A DNA stretch of 64,000 nt from Corynespora cassiicola. Its lineage: Eukaryota; Ascomycota; Dothideomycetes; Pleosporales; Corynesporascaceae. Where the stretch lies: contig JAEUWY010000016.1 in assembly GCA_022059125.1 (NCBI GenBank), positions 434,001 through 498,000 of the forward strand. The letters are read 5' to 3'. Made by a program: the position numbers and the translations under genes. Under the pieces are notes generated by a model that saw nothing but the letters and a program-made list of their open reading frames with translations, was not told the DNA's origin and ran no database searches. Within the stretch, counting starts at the first letter, position 1, and the number at the start of each line of letters is the position of its first letter. Positions 1-12,984 of the stretch are shown here, one piece after another.

Positions 1-1
1 A

Positions 2-1492
2 GAGTCGCAGTATCGCTATCTACAACAAATCCACCAAGTCCTTTCGATGCTCTGGGAAACAAAATCGTGGCGTTTACTTGACCGACATGACTGGGGCAAC
101 TTTGTGAGCAACAAATTGTCCCTGCTTATACATGCTAGGGCAGATCAAGAACCACTGCTGGTTCTTGCATCATTTTATCGACTTTTTGCATATGTGGAGG
201 TTTGGGCACGTGAGTTCAAGAGCCCGGAGAAGAGTAAAATTCTACGGACAATTTTAATACGGCTCCTTACCTGGTCAATGTGCTCCCCTTCTGCGGCAGG
301 TAAAATCGAATACGCTCGCATAGCGAGAATTCTGCTACAGTCTGGCTACGATGTCTCAACCTATGATCACGAAGGGTCCAATCTCTCAGAATCTCCTTGG
401 AAGCGGTTTCTTCAGATTGAGCCGCTCAAAGTACAGACACAATCTTTGCCAACGTCTGAAATATTCAAAAGCCAGGATAGAGTGGGTGAAGCTCTAGATA
501 CTGAACGATTCATGGCATGGGGAACTATCTTAGAAGGCTTCCTGGATGCTGGAGCAGAGCTGGACCGACCGTACAAGGAAAATCCATCCAAGCTATCGGC
601 AAGAAAATTCACGCAGATGCGAATCAGAGCGATGGAGATTACCAGCAACGACGACAATGTCCATGGTCGAATTTCAGAGCTGCGCAAAGCCATTCAAGAT
701 GTTCCATATGATGCGCCCATCGAAACGAGCGAAACAATTCGGAAAGAAAAACTACAGGATAGAATTCGGCGACGGAAGGAACAGAAAAAGGAAGCACGAG
801 ATCGCAAACAACGCCTAGCAATCGAAGCAGGACCAAATAGAACTTTACTTTCGGACCCAAAATCCAAATGCAACACACCTTTTCCAAGTCAGAACCGCTG
901 CTCTCGCTGTGAAACCATCGAGAGGCTCGGGGAGTTTGACTTCACCGTTTCCAAGACGCTCGCAGGCATGGAACAAGCCAACTGCGGAAATGACATTTCT
1001 GCAATCGTCAATTATATATTAAATAACCTTCAAGAGACTGCAGAACCGCCCTCGGGGTCAGTCAATAATAGCCAGTCGAACCCCAATCAGCGCGTTGATC
1101 CTGGGGTGGATCACACCAACAAGTCAATAAACTCCTCTGCAACGCCGAAACAGAAGCCAGAAATGCAGACAGAACATCAGAATCGCCTTCCTTCCAAACA
1201 GTGGACACATGTATCTAAACAAGATACAAAGAAAAAGGAAAATCCATCCAATTTCCATGTAGTGGGCGCCAATTTCAGAGTCGGAAGTCCGAAGCCAAAG
1301 AAGAAGCATAACAGAGGAATGAAAACAGCCGTCTCGGAAAGGGGGTCCATTGATGTTGGGGGCGGGAGGAAATTTGTCTGGGCCATGGAATCATCGGGCC
1401 CAGCCTCATCGAAGCAGGAGACAAAGGAGGGGATCACCGATGAGCAACAAGACATCCTCATTGATGCTGTAAGATTCATACTGCAGCGTTAG
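2..1492 (+). CDS. Hypothetical protein, 5'-truncated by the window edge
   Basis: The frame is open from the first bases of the window, so the methionine at 47 is probably internal and the N-terminus lies upstream. The visible part is about 496 residues. The first 200 residues are hydrophobic-helical with Trp and Arg; the segment after about residue 230 is a highly charged K/E/R stretch that looks coiled-coil, followed by a Ser/Asn/Gln-rich disordered tail. A Cys pair (CSRC) sits near residue 285. Similar tails occur in large fungal ankyrin or NACHT-type proteins, but no domain is recognised here. The long uninterrupted frame is the main evidence that it is real. Confidence 0.6.
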   Translation, partial: ESQYRYLQQIHQVLSMLWETKSWRLLDRHDWGNFVSNKLSLLIHARADQEPLLVLASFYRLFAYVEVWAREFKSPEKSKILRTILIRLLTWSMCSPSAAGKIEYARIARILLQSGYDVSTYDHEGSNLSESPWKRFLQIEPLKVQTQSLPTSEIFKSQDRVGEALDTERFMAWGTILEGFLDAGAELDRPYKENPSKLSARKFTQMRIRAMEITSNDDNVHGRISELRKAIQDVPYDAPIETSETIRKEKLQDRIRRRKEQKKEARDRKQRLAIEAGPNRTLLSDPKSKCNTPFPSQNRCSRCETIERLGEFDFTVSKTLAGMEQANCGNDISAIVNYILNNLQETAEPPSGSVNNSQSNPNQRVDPGVDHTNKSINSSATPKQKPEMQTEHQNRLPSKQWTHVSKQDTKKKENPSNFHVVGANFRVGSPKPKKKHNRGMKTAVSERGSIDVGGGRKFVWAMESSGPASSKQETKEGITDEQQDILIDAVRFILQR

Positions 1493-1633
1493 GCTTGCGA
1501 CATGCGCGAATATAGCCCAGATTGTTGCCAGCGTCAGGCGATTAACAAGTATGACATGGACATTTGCTTGGCCAGGCCTCTATTCCATTCTATCACCAAT
1601 GTAAATAATCCATAATCTGACGGACCCACTGCC

Positions 1634-2107
1634 TTAGTTTTCCCTTTGGTCCTCATTGCCTTCAGCCTCTTTATTGCTGTCCTCGTTCTCGGAAGCTGGA
1701 GTGGAGGGCATGGCCGGTAGGACACCTGAAGCGATGGCATCCAGATCGGTAGGGGCACAGGTTGCCGGAGACGCATAAGGGCCCACGCCGTCTTCGTCCT
1801 TCTCGCTCAGCTTGGTAGCCTTTTCGCCCGCCCAGGCGACGACCTCCTGGACAGCAGCCTTGACACTCTGGGCCACCTCTTCGACGACCTTGCCTGCCGA
1901 GGGCGAATGGGGCATTACGCCCTGGTCACTGACTGTATCCCGGCTGTCTGATTCGGAGACATGGCGGGTGGCGGGTGGATTAGGCTGCAGCACGTGAGCC
2001 CTGGGCAGTGCTGTCTAGGTACGGTGTTTCGGTGAAGGACATACGTTGCTCGTATCGGCGGTGCTGGCCACATTGCCAGCAGCTTCGCCGGAGGGGTTGG
2101 ATGCCAT
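1634..2107 (-). CDS. Small hypothetical protein, two exons (137 aa)
   Basis: Exon 1 is 2045-2107 (starts MASNPSGEA) and exon 2 is 1634-1984; the 60-nt intron 1985-2044 has GTATGT and CAG ends and keeps the frame (phase 0). The product is acidic and Ala/Ser/Pro-rich, with one amphipathic helix (VVEEVAQSVKAAVQEVVAWA) that resembles LEA-like or lipid-contact helices. No signal peptide or membrane segment is evident. It is convergent with the gene on its left. Function unknown. An earlier acceptor at the end of the GCCCAG tract would give an immediate stop, so the later CTGCAG acceptor was preferred. Confidence 0.55.
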
Positions 2108-4816
2108 GGCGACAGTGACGTCAACGGCGATGTGGCTGGATCGGAGTTATGAGTCGGGGGGGAGAATGTCGCGCCGTTTGCTTTGAGCCGCAACAGACGT
2201 CCACTCTGATTGTTGGGACTGCCTAATGGGGAATCCGTGTAACGGGAAGTCACGATCGGACGTGCCTGCCTCCCTTCGGCTGGGTGAAGGCACACCTCTC
2301 CTTGATCGTCTCCCTCACCTCCTCGTGCACGCCTTTACCTTGCCCTCCCCTCGCCCCGTGTGGCCAACCGCCCAACCGCCGTGCTCCTGTCCTGCATTGC
2401 TTTTTCGCAGTCTTTGGTGCGTCTCGCTTCGCACCAGGCGGTGGATCGCCTCCCTCTCATCCCTCTTGGGGCCCCGCGTCCGAGAGGGACGCGCCATGTG
2501 AGTGTCGACAACGTGAAAAATCCACTGCTCCAAGCACGAGGCGCATCTGGTCCTTTGCGGGGTACGTGCTTCTACTTACAATGCGTTGGTATAGATTGCG
2601 GCACTTCTTTGGCCGCCAAAAATAGCCTAGGCACGCCTCTGGTTCGTACATCCATCCCTCGTTCGCTGGGGATTCCATCTGCTGACGGGGCCAGCTCACT
2701 GGTGGGATGAGTCAAATCGAACGAGTCCAGATACAGAAAGTCGCCCTCGTTGTCGATCCATCCACGCAACGCTCCCTGAGCACATGTCCGAGGCACACAC
2801 CCCGCAGTGCCTCGAAATTGACCGCCGCCCATCATCCTGGGGAACGAGACTGGGGAAATGGCGCTTCCCCAACTTTCGGCTCCTGATCATGAAACCCATC
2901 AAACGTCAGCACTTGATCACCGAGGGCGCTTCGATCGTCACTCTTTTATCCTCTCTTCTGAAGTCCTCCGGTCCCCCTAATATATGTTCTCGTTCACCGA
3001 GACCCTTGGAGCGGGAGACTCGCACATCCAGGAACAGGACTGTGGCTGGTCTTTCAATTCGATGCCTACCTTGGCCCGCCAATCGACCAACCTTGTCCCA
3101 TGCCACGAAGGGCCGAATGCAGCACTCGGTGTTGTCTGACCTCTGGACACACTCCTTCCAGGACCCTTTCCCGTTCTTCCGACCTGTGCCACACCTTGCC
3201 TCGAGCACGCGATTCCCTTCGAGCCCGGCTTCGCTTCTTCCCGGTGAACGCCGGATGGACGCGTCTGCCGCCTCTGTCGGCACTGTTGCTCCAGCTAACA
3301 CCTGTTGGACACCCTCACCCAAATGTTCCTGAACATCGATTGGAGTGTACGCAATCTGGCTGACCCCGGCACTGGGTAACGTGATGACTAGATACGAGCT
3401 GTAAGACAAATCCTTGTTGGTGTGGCGCATGGGGCGTCCATCGCGATAGCCGCCTGACGTGCAGCTCGAGGGGGTCTGATAAAGGGTCACTCTTTCTAGA
3501 AGCCTTCTTCTTCGGTGCGGCTGACTGCGTGTGCGCGTCGACTGTTCGAACGTACCAGCGGGGGATCGACCATGATTGATTGCACACGGCACATGCTCAC
3601 CTGACTGTCTACATGTTCACTGAGGCAAAACATGGCGCTGGCTGACACGGTCTCCAATGAAGTCGAGCGGTGAGTGACTGCACGCCCGAGGCGGGATGAC
3701 GAAGACGAAACCGGCCCTCTGTGAGCTGCGCCCGCGCAGAAGCATCATGCACAGTGATGAGGACTCGGCGGCGGCGATAGGATGGACCCCCGTAATTTGA
3801 GACCTGCCGGCTACTGGACGGCCCCAGGATGCTGCTGCACTCCACGTCTTCTACTGCGGCTTCCATGGCTTCCACGAGCAGGGATGCGACTTGGGCAGCA
3901 AGATTAATGGTAGCATGAGGTACAAAAGCCACGGCGGGCCTGTAATACAGCGCGGAAAAGGTCGAGTGATAGTGTGCGGGGCTTGGCGATAATATACACA
4001 CGGTGATTGTGGTAGTTATTGGCAAGCCGTCGGGTGAGTGGTGGATTTTGCTGCAGGTCCACCGCTAACGTCTTTGCTGATCGCAACAGCCCTTGACAGC
4101 TTAGACGCCCAGGCTACAGTGGGCCGGTGTAAGACGCGAGCGGATGGCCCTTGTTGTATTAGGCTGTATGCGGCGCCTGCTAGTATGTACGGCGTAGAGA
4201 GCGGACGACATCGCTACGTCGTCTATGGCCGCCCCGGCCCTGTGCTTCTGCGGACCGTGCTGCAAGCGGTCAAGACAGCGACGTTCCGCGACCGTGTGGC
4301 TGCCACCGCCACCAGATGGCCTCCCCAGATATTCCCTGGGCAGGCAAGGAAGGATTGGCGTCAATATGCGCTGAGTGACAGGCGAGCTGGAGGAGTCATG
4401 AACCCGGCGCCCTCTGCCATCCACCACCCATGCCCTGTGGCCCTTTCGGCCGCGTCCCTGAACCCTGCAGCCTTCTCGGACGCGGCTGTGATATTGTGCG
4501 AGCGACGTGTGGAGTGCCCCAAGCCGTCCCCGCATTATTCGCACCGTTCATCTCGCTCTTGTCTGGGTCCGGAGGGTAGCATGGTGGCTAGGGGAGGCAG
4601 GCCAGGCTGGAGGGCGAGATACATATAGATTCCGGGTCGCCATCTGACACGGCCCATACAGCGTACACCACCCTACAGCCATATCGTACCTCCCTGCCGT
4701 GTCTGCATCGCGGCGTTCTTCGACGTTGTTCAGAGGAGTGTTACCACGCACTGCTTGCACGCCGCAGCGACTTGGTGCAGCCTTCCCTGGCCCACTTCAC
4801 CAACAGCCGACCAATC
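2108..4816. other. Intergenic, no supportable gene
   Basis: About 2.7 kb between the small minus-strand gene and the Zn2Cys6 regulator. Short open frames exist on both strands but none shows a recognisable motif, splice-consistent extension or codon bias. The right end is probably the long 5' leader and promoter of the regulator. Confidence 0.5.
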
Positions 4817-7118
4817 ATGGCGGGTGTCACGCCGTCCCCAGATGTTAGTCCCGTGTCAGCGGCCACGACCAATGGCCTCTTCCCGCGAGACTCCTTCTGC
4901 CTTAATCTGTCCACTCTACCGGACGCGAGCAATTTCGTCCTCAAATCCACCCTCAAGTCTCCTCATCTCCTCGAGTCTCCCGGCGGTTTCTACTCTGGTA
5001 ACGGCGTGTTAAATGGTTCTTTCAAAAAACGACCCCGCAACATGTCACAGTCATCCGGAACCGACCGAGAGATGTCGAATGACAACACCTCTCCAAACCA
5101 GCCCAATGGCACGGCACCTACGAGCAACGGCACCTCTGAGCCGCGCGCAAGCAACAAGAAGCGGCCCAGTACCGACACAATAGATTATCCGCGGCGGCGC
5201 GCAACCATTGCAGTACGCCTCCCAGCCCCCATTCGAAGACGCATCTTCAGTTGTGATACTGACCATGTCCCTTTCCAGTGCGAGATATGCCGCTCGAGGA
5301 AATCTCGTTGCGACGGCTCGCGCCCCAAGTGCCGGCTGTGCACCGAACTCAACGCCGAGTGCATCTACCGAGAGCCGGGAATCAAGCTGGACGCAGGCGA
5401 CAAGTTGATCCTGGAGCACCTCAACCGCATCGAAGGCCTCTTGCAAACAAATCTTGCCAATGGCTTCTCTTTGGGAACTCACTCGCCGGCCGCGAGTAAC
5501 TCCACGAGTGAGGATTTCCTCGCCCGTAGCACCGGGAATATGGCTCCTTTGGGAATGGTGCAGCCAATCCAAGGCATTGGAACCTGGAGCACCTCATCCA
5601 ACATCTCGACTATGCCCAAGACGCACACGACGGCTGCCTTGAACTTGCTGCATTCGCCAATGATTCGCGAGCTGGTCTCGAGGCCGTACGATCCCAAGTT
5701 GCTCCTCCAACTCGAGATGGGCCGCGAGCCGATTAGCCTTGGCAGCTCACTCGGCTTGGATTTATCGAATACGGGCACCTATGTCCAGGCCTTCTTCGAG
5801 CGAGTCAACGTGTTTTATGCATGCGTCAACCCTTATACTTGGACCAGCTATTACCAGACGGCGCTCTCGCATGGCTTCCGCGAAGGACCCGAAAGCTGCA
5901 TCGTGTTGCTCGTGCTCGCCCTGGGCCACGCTGGGAGCACCGGGAGCATTTCACAGCATAGCCCAGAGAAAGAGCCTCCTGGGCTGGCGTATTTCGCCGC
6001 AGCCTGGGGGCTTCTGCCCGGTCTCATGACCAGAAACAACATGCTCGCCGCCCAGTGCCAGATTCTCGCCGCAGCCTACCTCGTCTACCTCGTCCGCCCC
6101 GTCGAAGCATGGAATGTGCTGTCGGGCGCTAGCATGAAGTTGCAGCTACTCCTGAGCGCTCCAGGAAGGGTATCGCCCGCCGAAGAAGAGCTGAGCAAGA
6201 GGGTATACTGGAACGCAGTGATGATGGAGAGGTAAGCTAATACGGCTCACGAGACACTAGCAACATCACTAATCATGAGCGTGCAACTAGTGACCTTCTA
6301 GCTGAGATCGACCTGCCGCATTCTGGAATCGCGCAATTTGAAGACACTTTTACGCTCCCGACTGGCTTCGAAGACCTGGGCACGGAAGCGCTTGGAAGGG
6401 ACGAATTATGGTACTTCCTTGCCGAGATCGCGCTTCGCAGACTGCTCAACCGCGTGAGCACAATGCTCTACAGCAGGACATCGCCCTACTCCAAATCGCC
6501 CGCGGCGTCATCGATCGCCCAGCTTGATCCTCTCGTCATCGAACTGGACTACCAACTCAATCAATGGTACGCAGGGCTTCCACCCGCCATGCAGTTCCCA
6601 TTGGACAGAGTTCCCCTTCAAAACCCCGTCCAGACGGTCCTGAGGCTAAGGTATTTCGCATGCCGTACAATCATTTTCCGACCATATATACTCTTGGTAC
6701 TTCAAGACGAGACGCTTGCGCTGGATTCTGGTGTTCAGGAAAATTGCCACCGATGCTTGGAGGCGTGCATTCGCCAGCTCGAGTACATCACAGCACATCA
6801 CGCTGGACATCTCCCTTATCTCTATCAGGGCGCTCTGTCGTAAGTGTCACTAGCCCTTATCAAAGCCCTCAGAACTAACGCATGCCCAGGATCGTCTCGC
6901 AGACTCTGCTCGTCATGGGAGCAACGATGTCTGGCTCTCTATCCGCCCTTTTGCCTCCACCCGCCACTATGGACGATATCATCAACAATGTCATCCACGA
7001 AATGGAACGCCTGGCCCACCTTGCGCCAAGTATTCGCCTCTCGGCTGAGATCATTCGAGAGGCTGAGGGAAAGCGACAAATGTGGCTTCGTACAGCTGGG
7101 CTCAAATTCGAATCGTGA
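4817..7118 (+). CDS. Zn2Cys6 fungal-type transcription factor (708 aa)
   Basis: Nuclear transcription regulator. Four exons: 4817-5212, 5279-6231, 6291-6839 and 6890-7118, with introns of 66, 59 and 50 nt. The first intron must be removed to bring RRRATIA directly onto the zinc cluster. The cluster has Cys at about 133, 136, 143, 150, 153 and 160 (C-x2-C-x6-C-x6-C-x2-C-x6-C), with the basic RSRKSRCDG segment. The middle and C-terminal parts carry the fungal-specific TF domain (MHR), including VSPAEEELSKRVYWNAVMMERSD and the long helical region after it. The N-terminal 130 residues are Ser/Asn/Pro-rich. The start chosen is the first ATG in frame (4817); the frame is open 45 nt further upstream but lacks an ATG. 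Target genes cannot be inferred. Confidence 0.9.
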
Positions 7119-8819
7119 TGACGATGATGCGACATTGCTTATGAGCGATCTGGCTCCTTTCAGTGAGAGAATCGAGCGGCTCAGGGCGTCTATCAGTTGC
7201 CTGGCCGGCTTACTGTATCGGAAGCTGCACGCCTGGTCCCACACGATTTGAGTTGGGAAATCTGCACCGCGATGTTCAAGGCCATTTAGCCTGTCGCTAC
7301 GGCATCTCAGTCATTTTCGGCGCATCAGGTCTTGTCGAGTGCTAAGACATACGCAACCCCTTACACGAGGCGAGAAAATCTTGGTCAACTGCGGAAGACA
7401 TGGGAATATGACCCGGACACCGAGCAAGCTCGCGGACTGCTAAATCAGCAGATATACATGCCCAGTGTGTACCTGGATGGCCAGACTGCAGGACCCACTC
7501 CAATCCCTGCGCGGGACCCCGCTGTGGAGATTTTTCTTTCGCTCCGCCCCCGGCACGTTCGACAGGAATGAGGAGGATCGAATGACTTCCCAGATGCACG
7601 CCGTTACGAACCTCTTCGGTCGACTGCCGTTCGATGTTCGCAGGTCTACCATCAAAGACCCACCGGTTAATTTTGCAGGGGTTCTGGATCCCTGTCCTCG
7701 ACATGGTTTCTCTTGCCACGTAACGAATGGGGACCTCAGAACCGGAAATTACTACAGCACAGAACATGCATAGAAGGATAATGGCATAGGGCTAAGGTCT
7801 GTAGAGTGCAGTATGCGAGAGGGTCGGTCAACGCCGCAAGCCAATGGAACCCTGAGCATGAAGCAAAAGCCATCAATCTTGCGTTGCGAATATCGAGTTG
7901 CAGGATGTGGGCAGCTGTATGAACGGCAGGTGCTGGATCAACCTAGATATCGCACATGACTCTTCTCCAGCTCTCAGGGCTGGCGGTTGGGCCCGGAAAT
8001 GGTCGGTACAAGACAGGATGAGACGACGTTTCGGTACCGAAATGTGCAATATATGAAGGTGTGGGGGTGACTGAGTGATGGCTGGACCACTTCATGTACC
8101 ATAGGTCAAACAATGACGATTGTACCCACAGAACCCGGCTATCGGGGTGTCCTACGAGTTGCACCGTGAGACCACACATGCAGATTGGCCAAAGTGAGTG
8201 GGGTCAGCAATCAAAGCAACGCCCTTCCAGCGTGTGGAAAGTCGCACGGTCACGAGGTGAAACCAAAGATTTTCAGTCGAGCAAAAGTGTCTAACACGCT
8301 TGCCCATCCCTTTCCTACTGCGCCCCCTCGAAAAAAAATATAGTGTCAAGTGTGTAGCTCGAGCGTCATACCTCCCTCCTTCCCTGCCCAGCGGAGATCA
8401 CCTCACCGTTAGCATGGAAAAGACGCTTGCGCCCATCCGCCTTGGACCTTCTCCATCCACGATAGCTTCCACACGGCACTTTGAAGCGCCACGGGATGAA
8501 GGGGGCGGGAAGGGGGAGAAAAAAAAAACGTGCGGTAGATTTGCCATCCGCTGTCCACCGGCTGGCTACTTGCTCGCTTCGGAGCCGGGGTCTGCGCTCG
8601 TATGAGAGCGCCCCGATCCAGCATGGGGATATTGAAGAAGCTTATATTGGCGTGTGGAGGGGAGGGGAGGGGGGGGTAGGTCGGTGGGGTTTGGATGGGC
8701 GATTAAGGATGAGGTGGGAGAGGATAGGAGAGGAGAGAAGGGTATGCACCCCGCATCTTGCGTTCTGACTGAGCATCGTACCTGGATGGCTGGATGATAA
8801 GGCCGAACAGCAGGCCCGC

Positions 8820-8852
8820 AAGAAAGAAAGAAAGAAAGAAAGAAAAAAAAAA
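8820..8852. repeat. (AGAA)n microsatellite with A tail
   Basis: Tandem AGAA units followed by a run of A. A similar (GAGC)n run follows at about 8879-8898. Confidence 0.9.
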
Positions 8853-9298
8853 GTTCATTGCAAGGCGAGAGCACATGCATCGAGCGAGCGAGCGAGCGGA
8901 CGGGCAGGCGCGGCTGTGCAGGCTTCTGGAAAATTGCAAAGAAGGCGGGCGTTGCGTTTGGCAGTCAGTCAGTCAATCGTGCAGTCGAGTGCCGTCCGGG
9001 CAAGGATTCTGGGGAAGGGTTCTGGTTGTGCGTTGCTGGTTTGCTGTTTACTGTATGCGGGCGCAAGGGAGGGTAAGGGTCAGGGTACGGAAAGGCGGCG
9101 GGCAGCGGCTGGGGTGGGTGGACGGAGGGAGTTGCTCCGTGTGGTGTTGGGTGCTGGATTGGGGTTAGTGCGCGCCCTGGTTTTGGGGCGAGGGGAGTGG
9201 GATGGGAGCGGGTGGGATTGGGGCATGATTGGTGAGTGCGTGGGTGAGGTAGAGTAGGGTAGGGAGGATTGGGTGTGTGCGGTTTGGTGTGTGGTGGT

Positions 9299-9313
9299 GG
9301 GGGGGGGGGGGGG
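9299..9313. repeat. Poly-G run of 15 bases
   Basis: Uninterrupted G run after a GTGG-rich stretch; a possible G-quadruplex or slippage site. Confidence 0.9.
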
Positions 9314-11700
9314 ATGTGGCTGCTGCAAATGTATGTATGCTTTTCTCGATCTCCCAGCCGAATGAATATCATTTTCGTGCTTGTCCTTCTAGGAATATAG
9401 GTAAGACGACGTACAGCACAGCGAGGTATCCCCGCCTTACATCCCCATGCTTCCGGATTCGACGAACGGTCATGATGCAGTGTCATTCATCAGCCAGCCA
9501 TCCAGGCAGCCAGCGAGCTAGCTCCCTCTCTCCACATGCTTCCCTTCCTTCCTCCCGCCCGCTTCGCTAAACACACAGACTTTTCCTCTCCCTCTTCCTG
9601 CTGACAGGTGCCATTCTGCAGTGTGCGTACCCACATCCTGCACGCCCCGTCCCCACGAACAGCCAACGGAACTCCTAAAAAAAACATCCTACCGCTTGGC
9701 TACCATTCAAACCCGTTCATCCCTTTCTTGTTTGCCTAACCACCTAGGAATGCCATGCGAGCGGACAAGTCACTAGTGCTCTGCATGCTCGGTAGTCGAG
9801 CGTAGCGTGAGCTATAGCACCTACCTGGCTACATCAACCCCCCATCCCATGCCCATTGCCGCCGGGCCCAGCTTTCTGGCCGTAGGGTTGTTTTACGTAG
9901 CGAAATGCTATTTTCTGTCCGCTGGAAGATTTCCTAAACCGTGAACCGGTGTGGACAGGGATGCCGGGCGAAACCAAGGGAAAATTGCGTGATTGTGATT
10001 TGCTGGGTTAAAATCTTTGAAACCTTCTTTTTGTACTTTGTTCTTGTCCAGTTTTCGTGTGAGATTTCAGGGATTAGGGGGGGTAGAGTGAGAGGGTACA
10101 TAGCTGTACGCACAACGTTCCATGGTCCTGCCGTGCAACGGTACACAAGTGCCTTGGCTTGAACCGAATACCAGATCCCTTGTTTTTGCTGGTACGACAG
10201 GTCATCTGTCCGTCAAGAAAAAGGGCCTTTTTGGCCTCAGAATCAGGTAGACGGCAGTTTTGGTGGCTGGGCAGCCGCTGTCGACGCTGTTCGCTGCTTT
10301 TTCGTGTGGTTGCACCAACCCGCTTTCTAGAAGGAAAGACGTTGGTGTTGGGAAAAAGAAAAAGCCCACCAACGGCAGTCTGTCAACGGCCTTGAGCATC
10401 GTCTGTACGTCAGCAGCGCGCCTACACACGTATACACGTGTACACTCAGACCTTGGCCAGTCCGACGACATCCGCAATCGTCAACAGATGCGATGCGGAG
10501 CTGGCAGTCCTGTCATCTCTTGCGCGTGCAGAGAGATCCTCCTGCTGATCATTCGCACCCGCACCGCAGCCCTGCTGGCCCATCATCTCGTGCATCAGAC
10601 CCAGGCTTTCCGTATCGATAACGGACCGTCTCGTAAGCCCCTCGCTCGTTCTCTCGGAGCGATGTACAGACCCCTCATGACGAGCCTGTCAAATCTGCCA
10701 AGGCCGACACGGCATCACGCATAGCGCGCCCTGATTGGCGTTGCGTCGCGGGGTATAGCGGCCGCGTGGTATTGATGCAGCAACTCTGGCGTAGGCGAAG
10801 GGCTGAGCATCAAGCTGAACTCGTACCGTGCAAGAAACGTATGATGGTATTCCTGCCTCGTTTGCTTGCGCCTACATGCGTGGACGCTGGTGGTGGCCAC
10901 GATTAGCCGGAGCGTTGAGGGTGTGATCGTGCCCGGTTTTGCCTGCGCCTCCGAAATGAAGGATGACGGATTTCATGTTGGGATCTGGTACTTCATCTTT
11001 TCGTCTCCACCAAGATCGATTGGATGGAGCCCACGTATTACATGCGCGGCATCACCATAGTTGGTAGCGATATAGACATGCTGAGTCCAGCATCGCAATA
11101 TGTACCTGACCGCTCGAGTCATGGACACGCCGCTGCAACACCGCGATGAAATTAAAAGCATGCACCTCTCGCCGTGCCGTCAGCCCATCAGGCTTCTAGA
11201 ATATTGCGATGCCGGACGCTTTCAGGGCAGCACACGGGACGTATTGGTGGACCCTGGATAATATAGGTCGCCCATTGTTGGCCATACGTGACCTGCTCTG
11301 CATGCTTATGCGCCCGTGCTGCCCGTTTACATAATTTGTGTTGCATGGCCCCGTGGCTTGGGGGACGCGAGGCCCTGGGGTACAGCCGGACGTTTCGACA
11401 CAACTGACCTAGTCCCTGGGTTGATCCCAAGGCTGGCTTGCCGTAGGATTGCGATCTGGCATCGTACTCGCTTAGGCGAACCTGAAAACACAACCAAAAA
11501 ACCGGCATAGGGCATAGGGCATAGGGCAGCTATATTGAGCTTGACTTGGGAGAAGAGCTTGATAAAGCGGGAATAGTATGGCTTTAAGTGGTGAGCGATT
11601 GTAGAGACTTGGGCCTTGTTGGCATAGAGAACAGCACTGCTGTTGTAGAGAATTCCGAGCGACGTTCAACACATCTCGAACGTGTGCATGAACCTAGTGA

Positions 11701-11735
11701 GCAGCAGCAGCATCATCATCATCATCATCATCATC
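11701..11735. repeat. CAG/CAT trinucleotide run
   Basis: Three CAG-phase units followed by about eight CAT units. No surrounding reading frame is convincing, so it is treated as a non-coding microsatellite. Confidence 0.85.
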
Positions 11736-12966
11736 TGACCTGCTTGTGTGTTTCTCCCAGACCGATCCTCCAGGGCGACAAGAGCGGATGATGGGGCCCC
11801 GCTCTCCACAATCGAAATGTACTCCGGACTGATCCTCAAGACTAAGATCCGCGGCCACACTGAATGCTTGAGCCATACAAGAGCCTCATATCCGTCTGGG
11901 CAAAGGCGTACATGCCCACTGCCCGGCTGGCGGATGATACGGGCCACACCACATGCCCAGCCCCAAAACCATGCACTAATGCAAGAAAAGGTGGAGTAGG
12001 AGGGATGGCGTGAGGCCCCTCGGTCAATTCCTGCATTGTGCGTCCTCGGCCTCGCTTGGGCCGCATAGCCAGGCTTTGAGTTTGGAACCTCGCCACATAA
12101 TAGAATCAGCTTCCCAGACAGGTAGCCGCTATGGACGGTGGATCTTCAAGTGGGACCGAGAACAATATAACACGGTCGTCTCCCAGGTGTGCTAATATAC
12201 CATTCTGGAGGGTGTCTGCATGGGCTCGTGACGGGCCGTTTTGCTGCCACCAAGAAGAGATGGAAATGTTTGGAATTTGAAATCGCAGGGCGGAGCTACA
12301 TTGGTGGTTTAGCCGGGAATCTTTCAGGGATTGCACGTTTCTTCTCGTCTCGAGTTGCAATCAGGTGGCTTGACGTCCGAGTGAGCAACGCACGTGTCGT
12401 CAAGTGGCCACCCGGTCGCAGGTACCCAGACATCCCGGACACCATGCACTCGGTCTTTGGAAATGGGTGCTCGAGAAATCTTCGAAATAGAGGCGAATTC
12501 CCACCGAGATTGATTTTCTCAGCTTGATGCGTTCAATGTCCAGTCCATATGTATAGTGTATCCATGAGCTATTCTTGAAAACGGTGGATGAAGAGTAGTG
12601 AATGGCTGCCAGTAAGTTACCAAATCGGAAAAAGCTACCGACTGATGAAAAATAGACCTCGGAAGCTTCCGGTGCTAGATTTTGCGTCGACGTCGAGTCT
12701 CTTCTGCACGGCATACGATACCTTGCCCAGAAACGCTCAGGGCCCCTTGCATCCGTGTACAATAAAATCATGAAGAATTCATGCACCAATAATTTCTTTC
12801 GAAAACAGGGTTCTTGTCAGTGTGGCAGTTCTTGGAAGGAACCTTCAGCAGCCCGGAAGGTAGCCAGGTCTTCGATCAACTACTGCAGGTATAGACCCGG
12901 ACTCCATGTTACGGCCAGTCTTGAAGAGGTCAGATCGACAAAAGACACCGCCCAGTTTGTACATTA

Positions 12967-12984
12967 TCGATTGCATGCAATCGA
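12967..12984. other. 18-bp perfect palindrome
   Basis: TCGATTGCATGCAATCGA reads the same on both strands. It lies in the gene-poor region with no coding gene nearby. It could bind a dimeric factor; its role is unknown. Confidence 0.6.

Noticed and set aside
2784..3592. Overlapping plus- and minus-strand frames of 182 and 228 aa upstream of the Zn2Cys6 gene
   Set aside because: Biased Arg/Ser/Pro composition, no domain, mutually overlapping; kept as non-coding.
11508..11528. GGCATAG triplicate considered as telomere-like repeat
   Set aside because: Only three units and not TTAGGG; a small tandem duplication.
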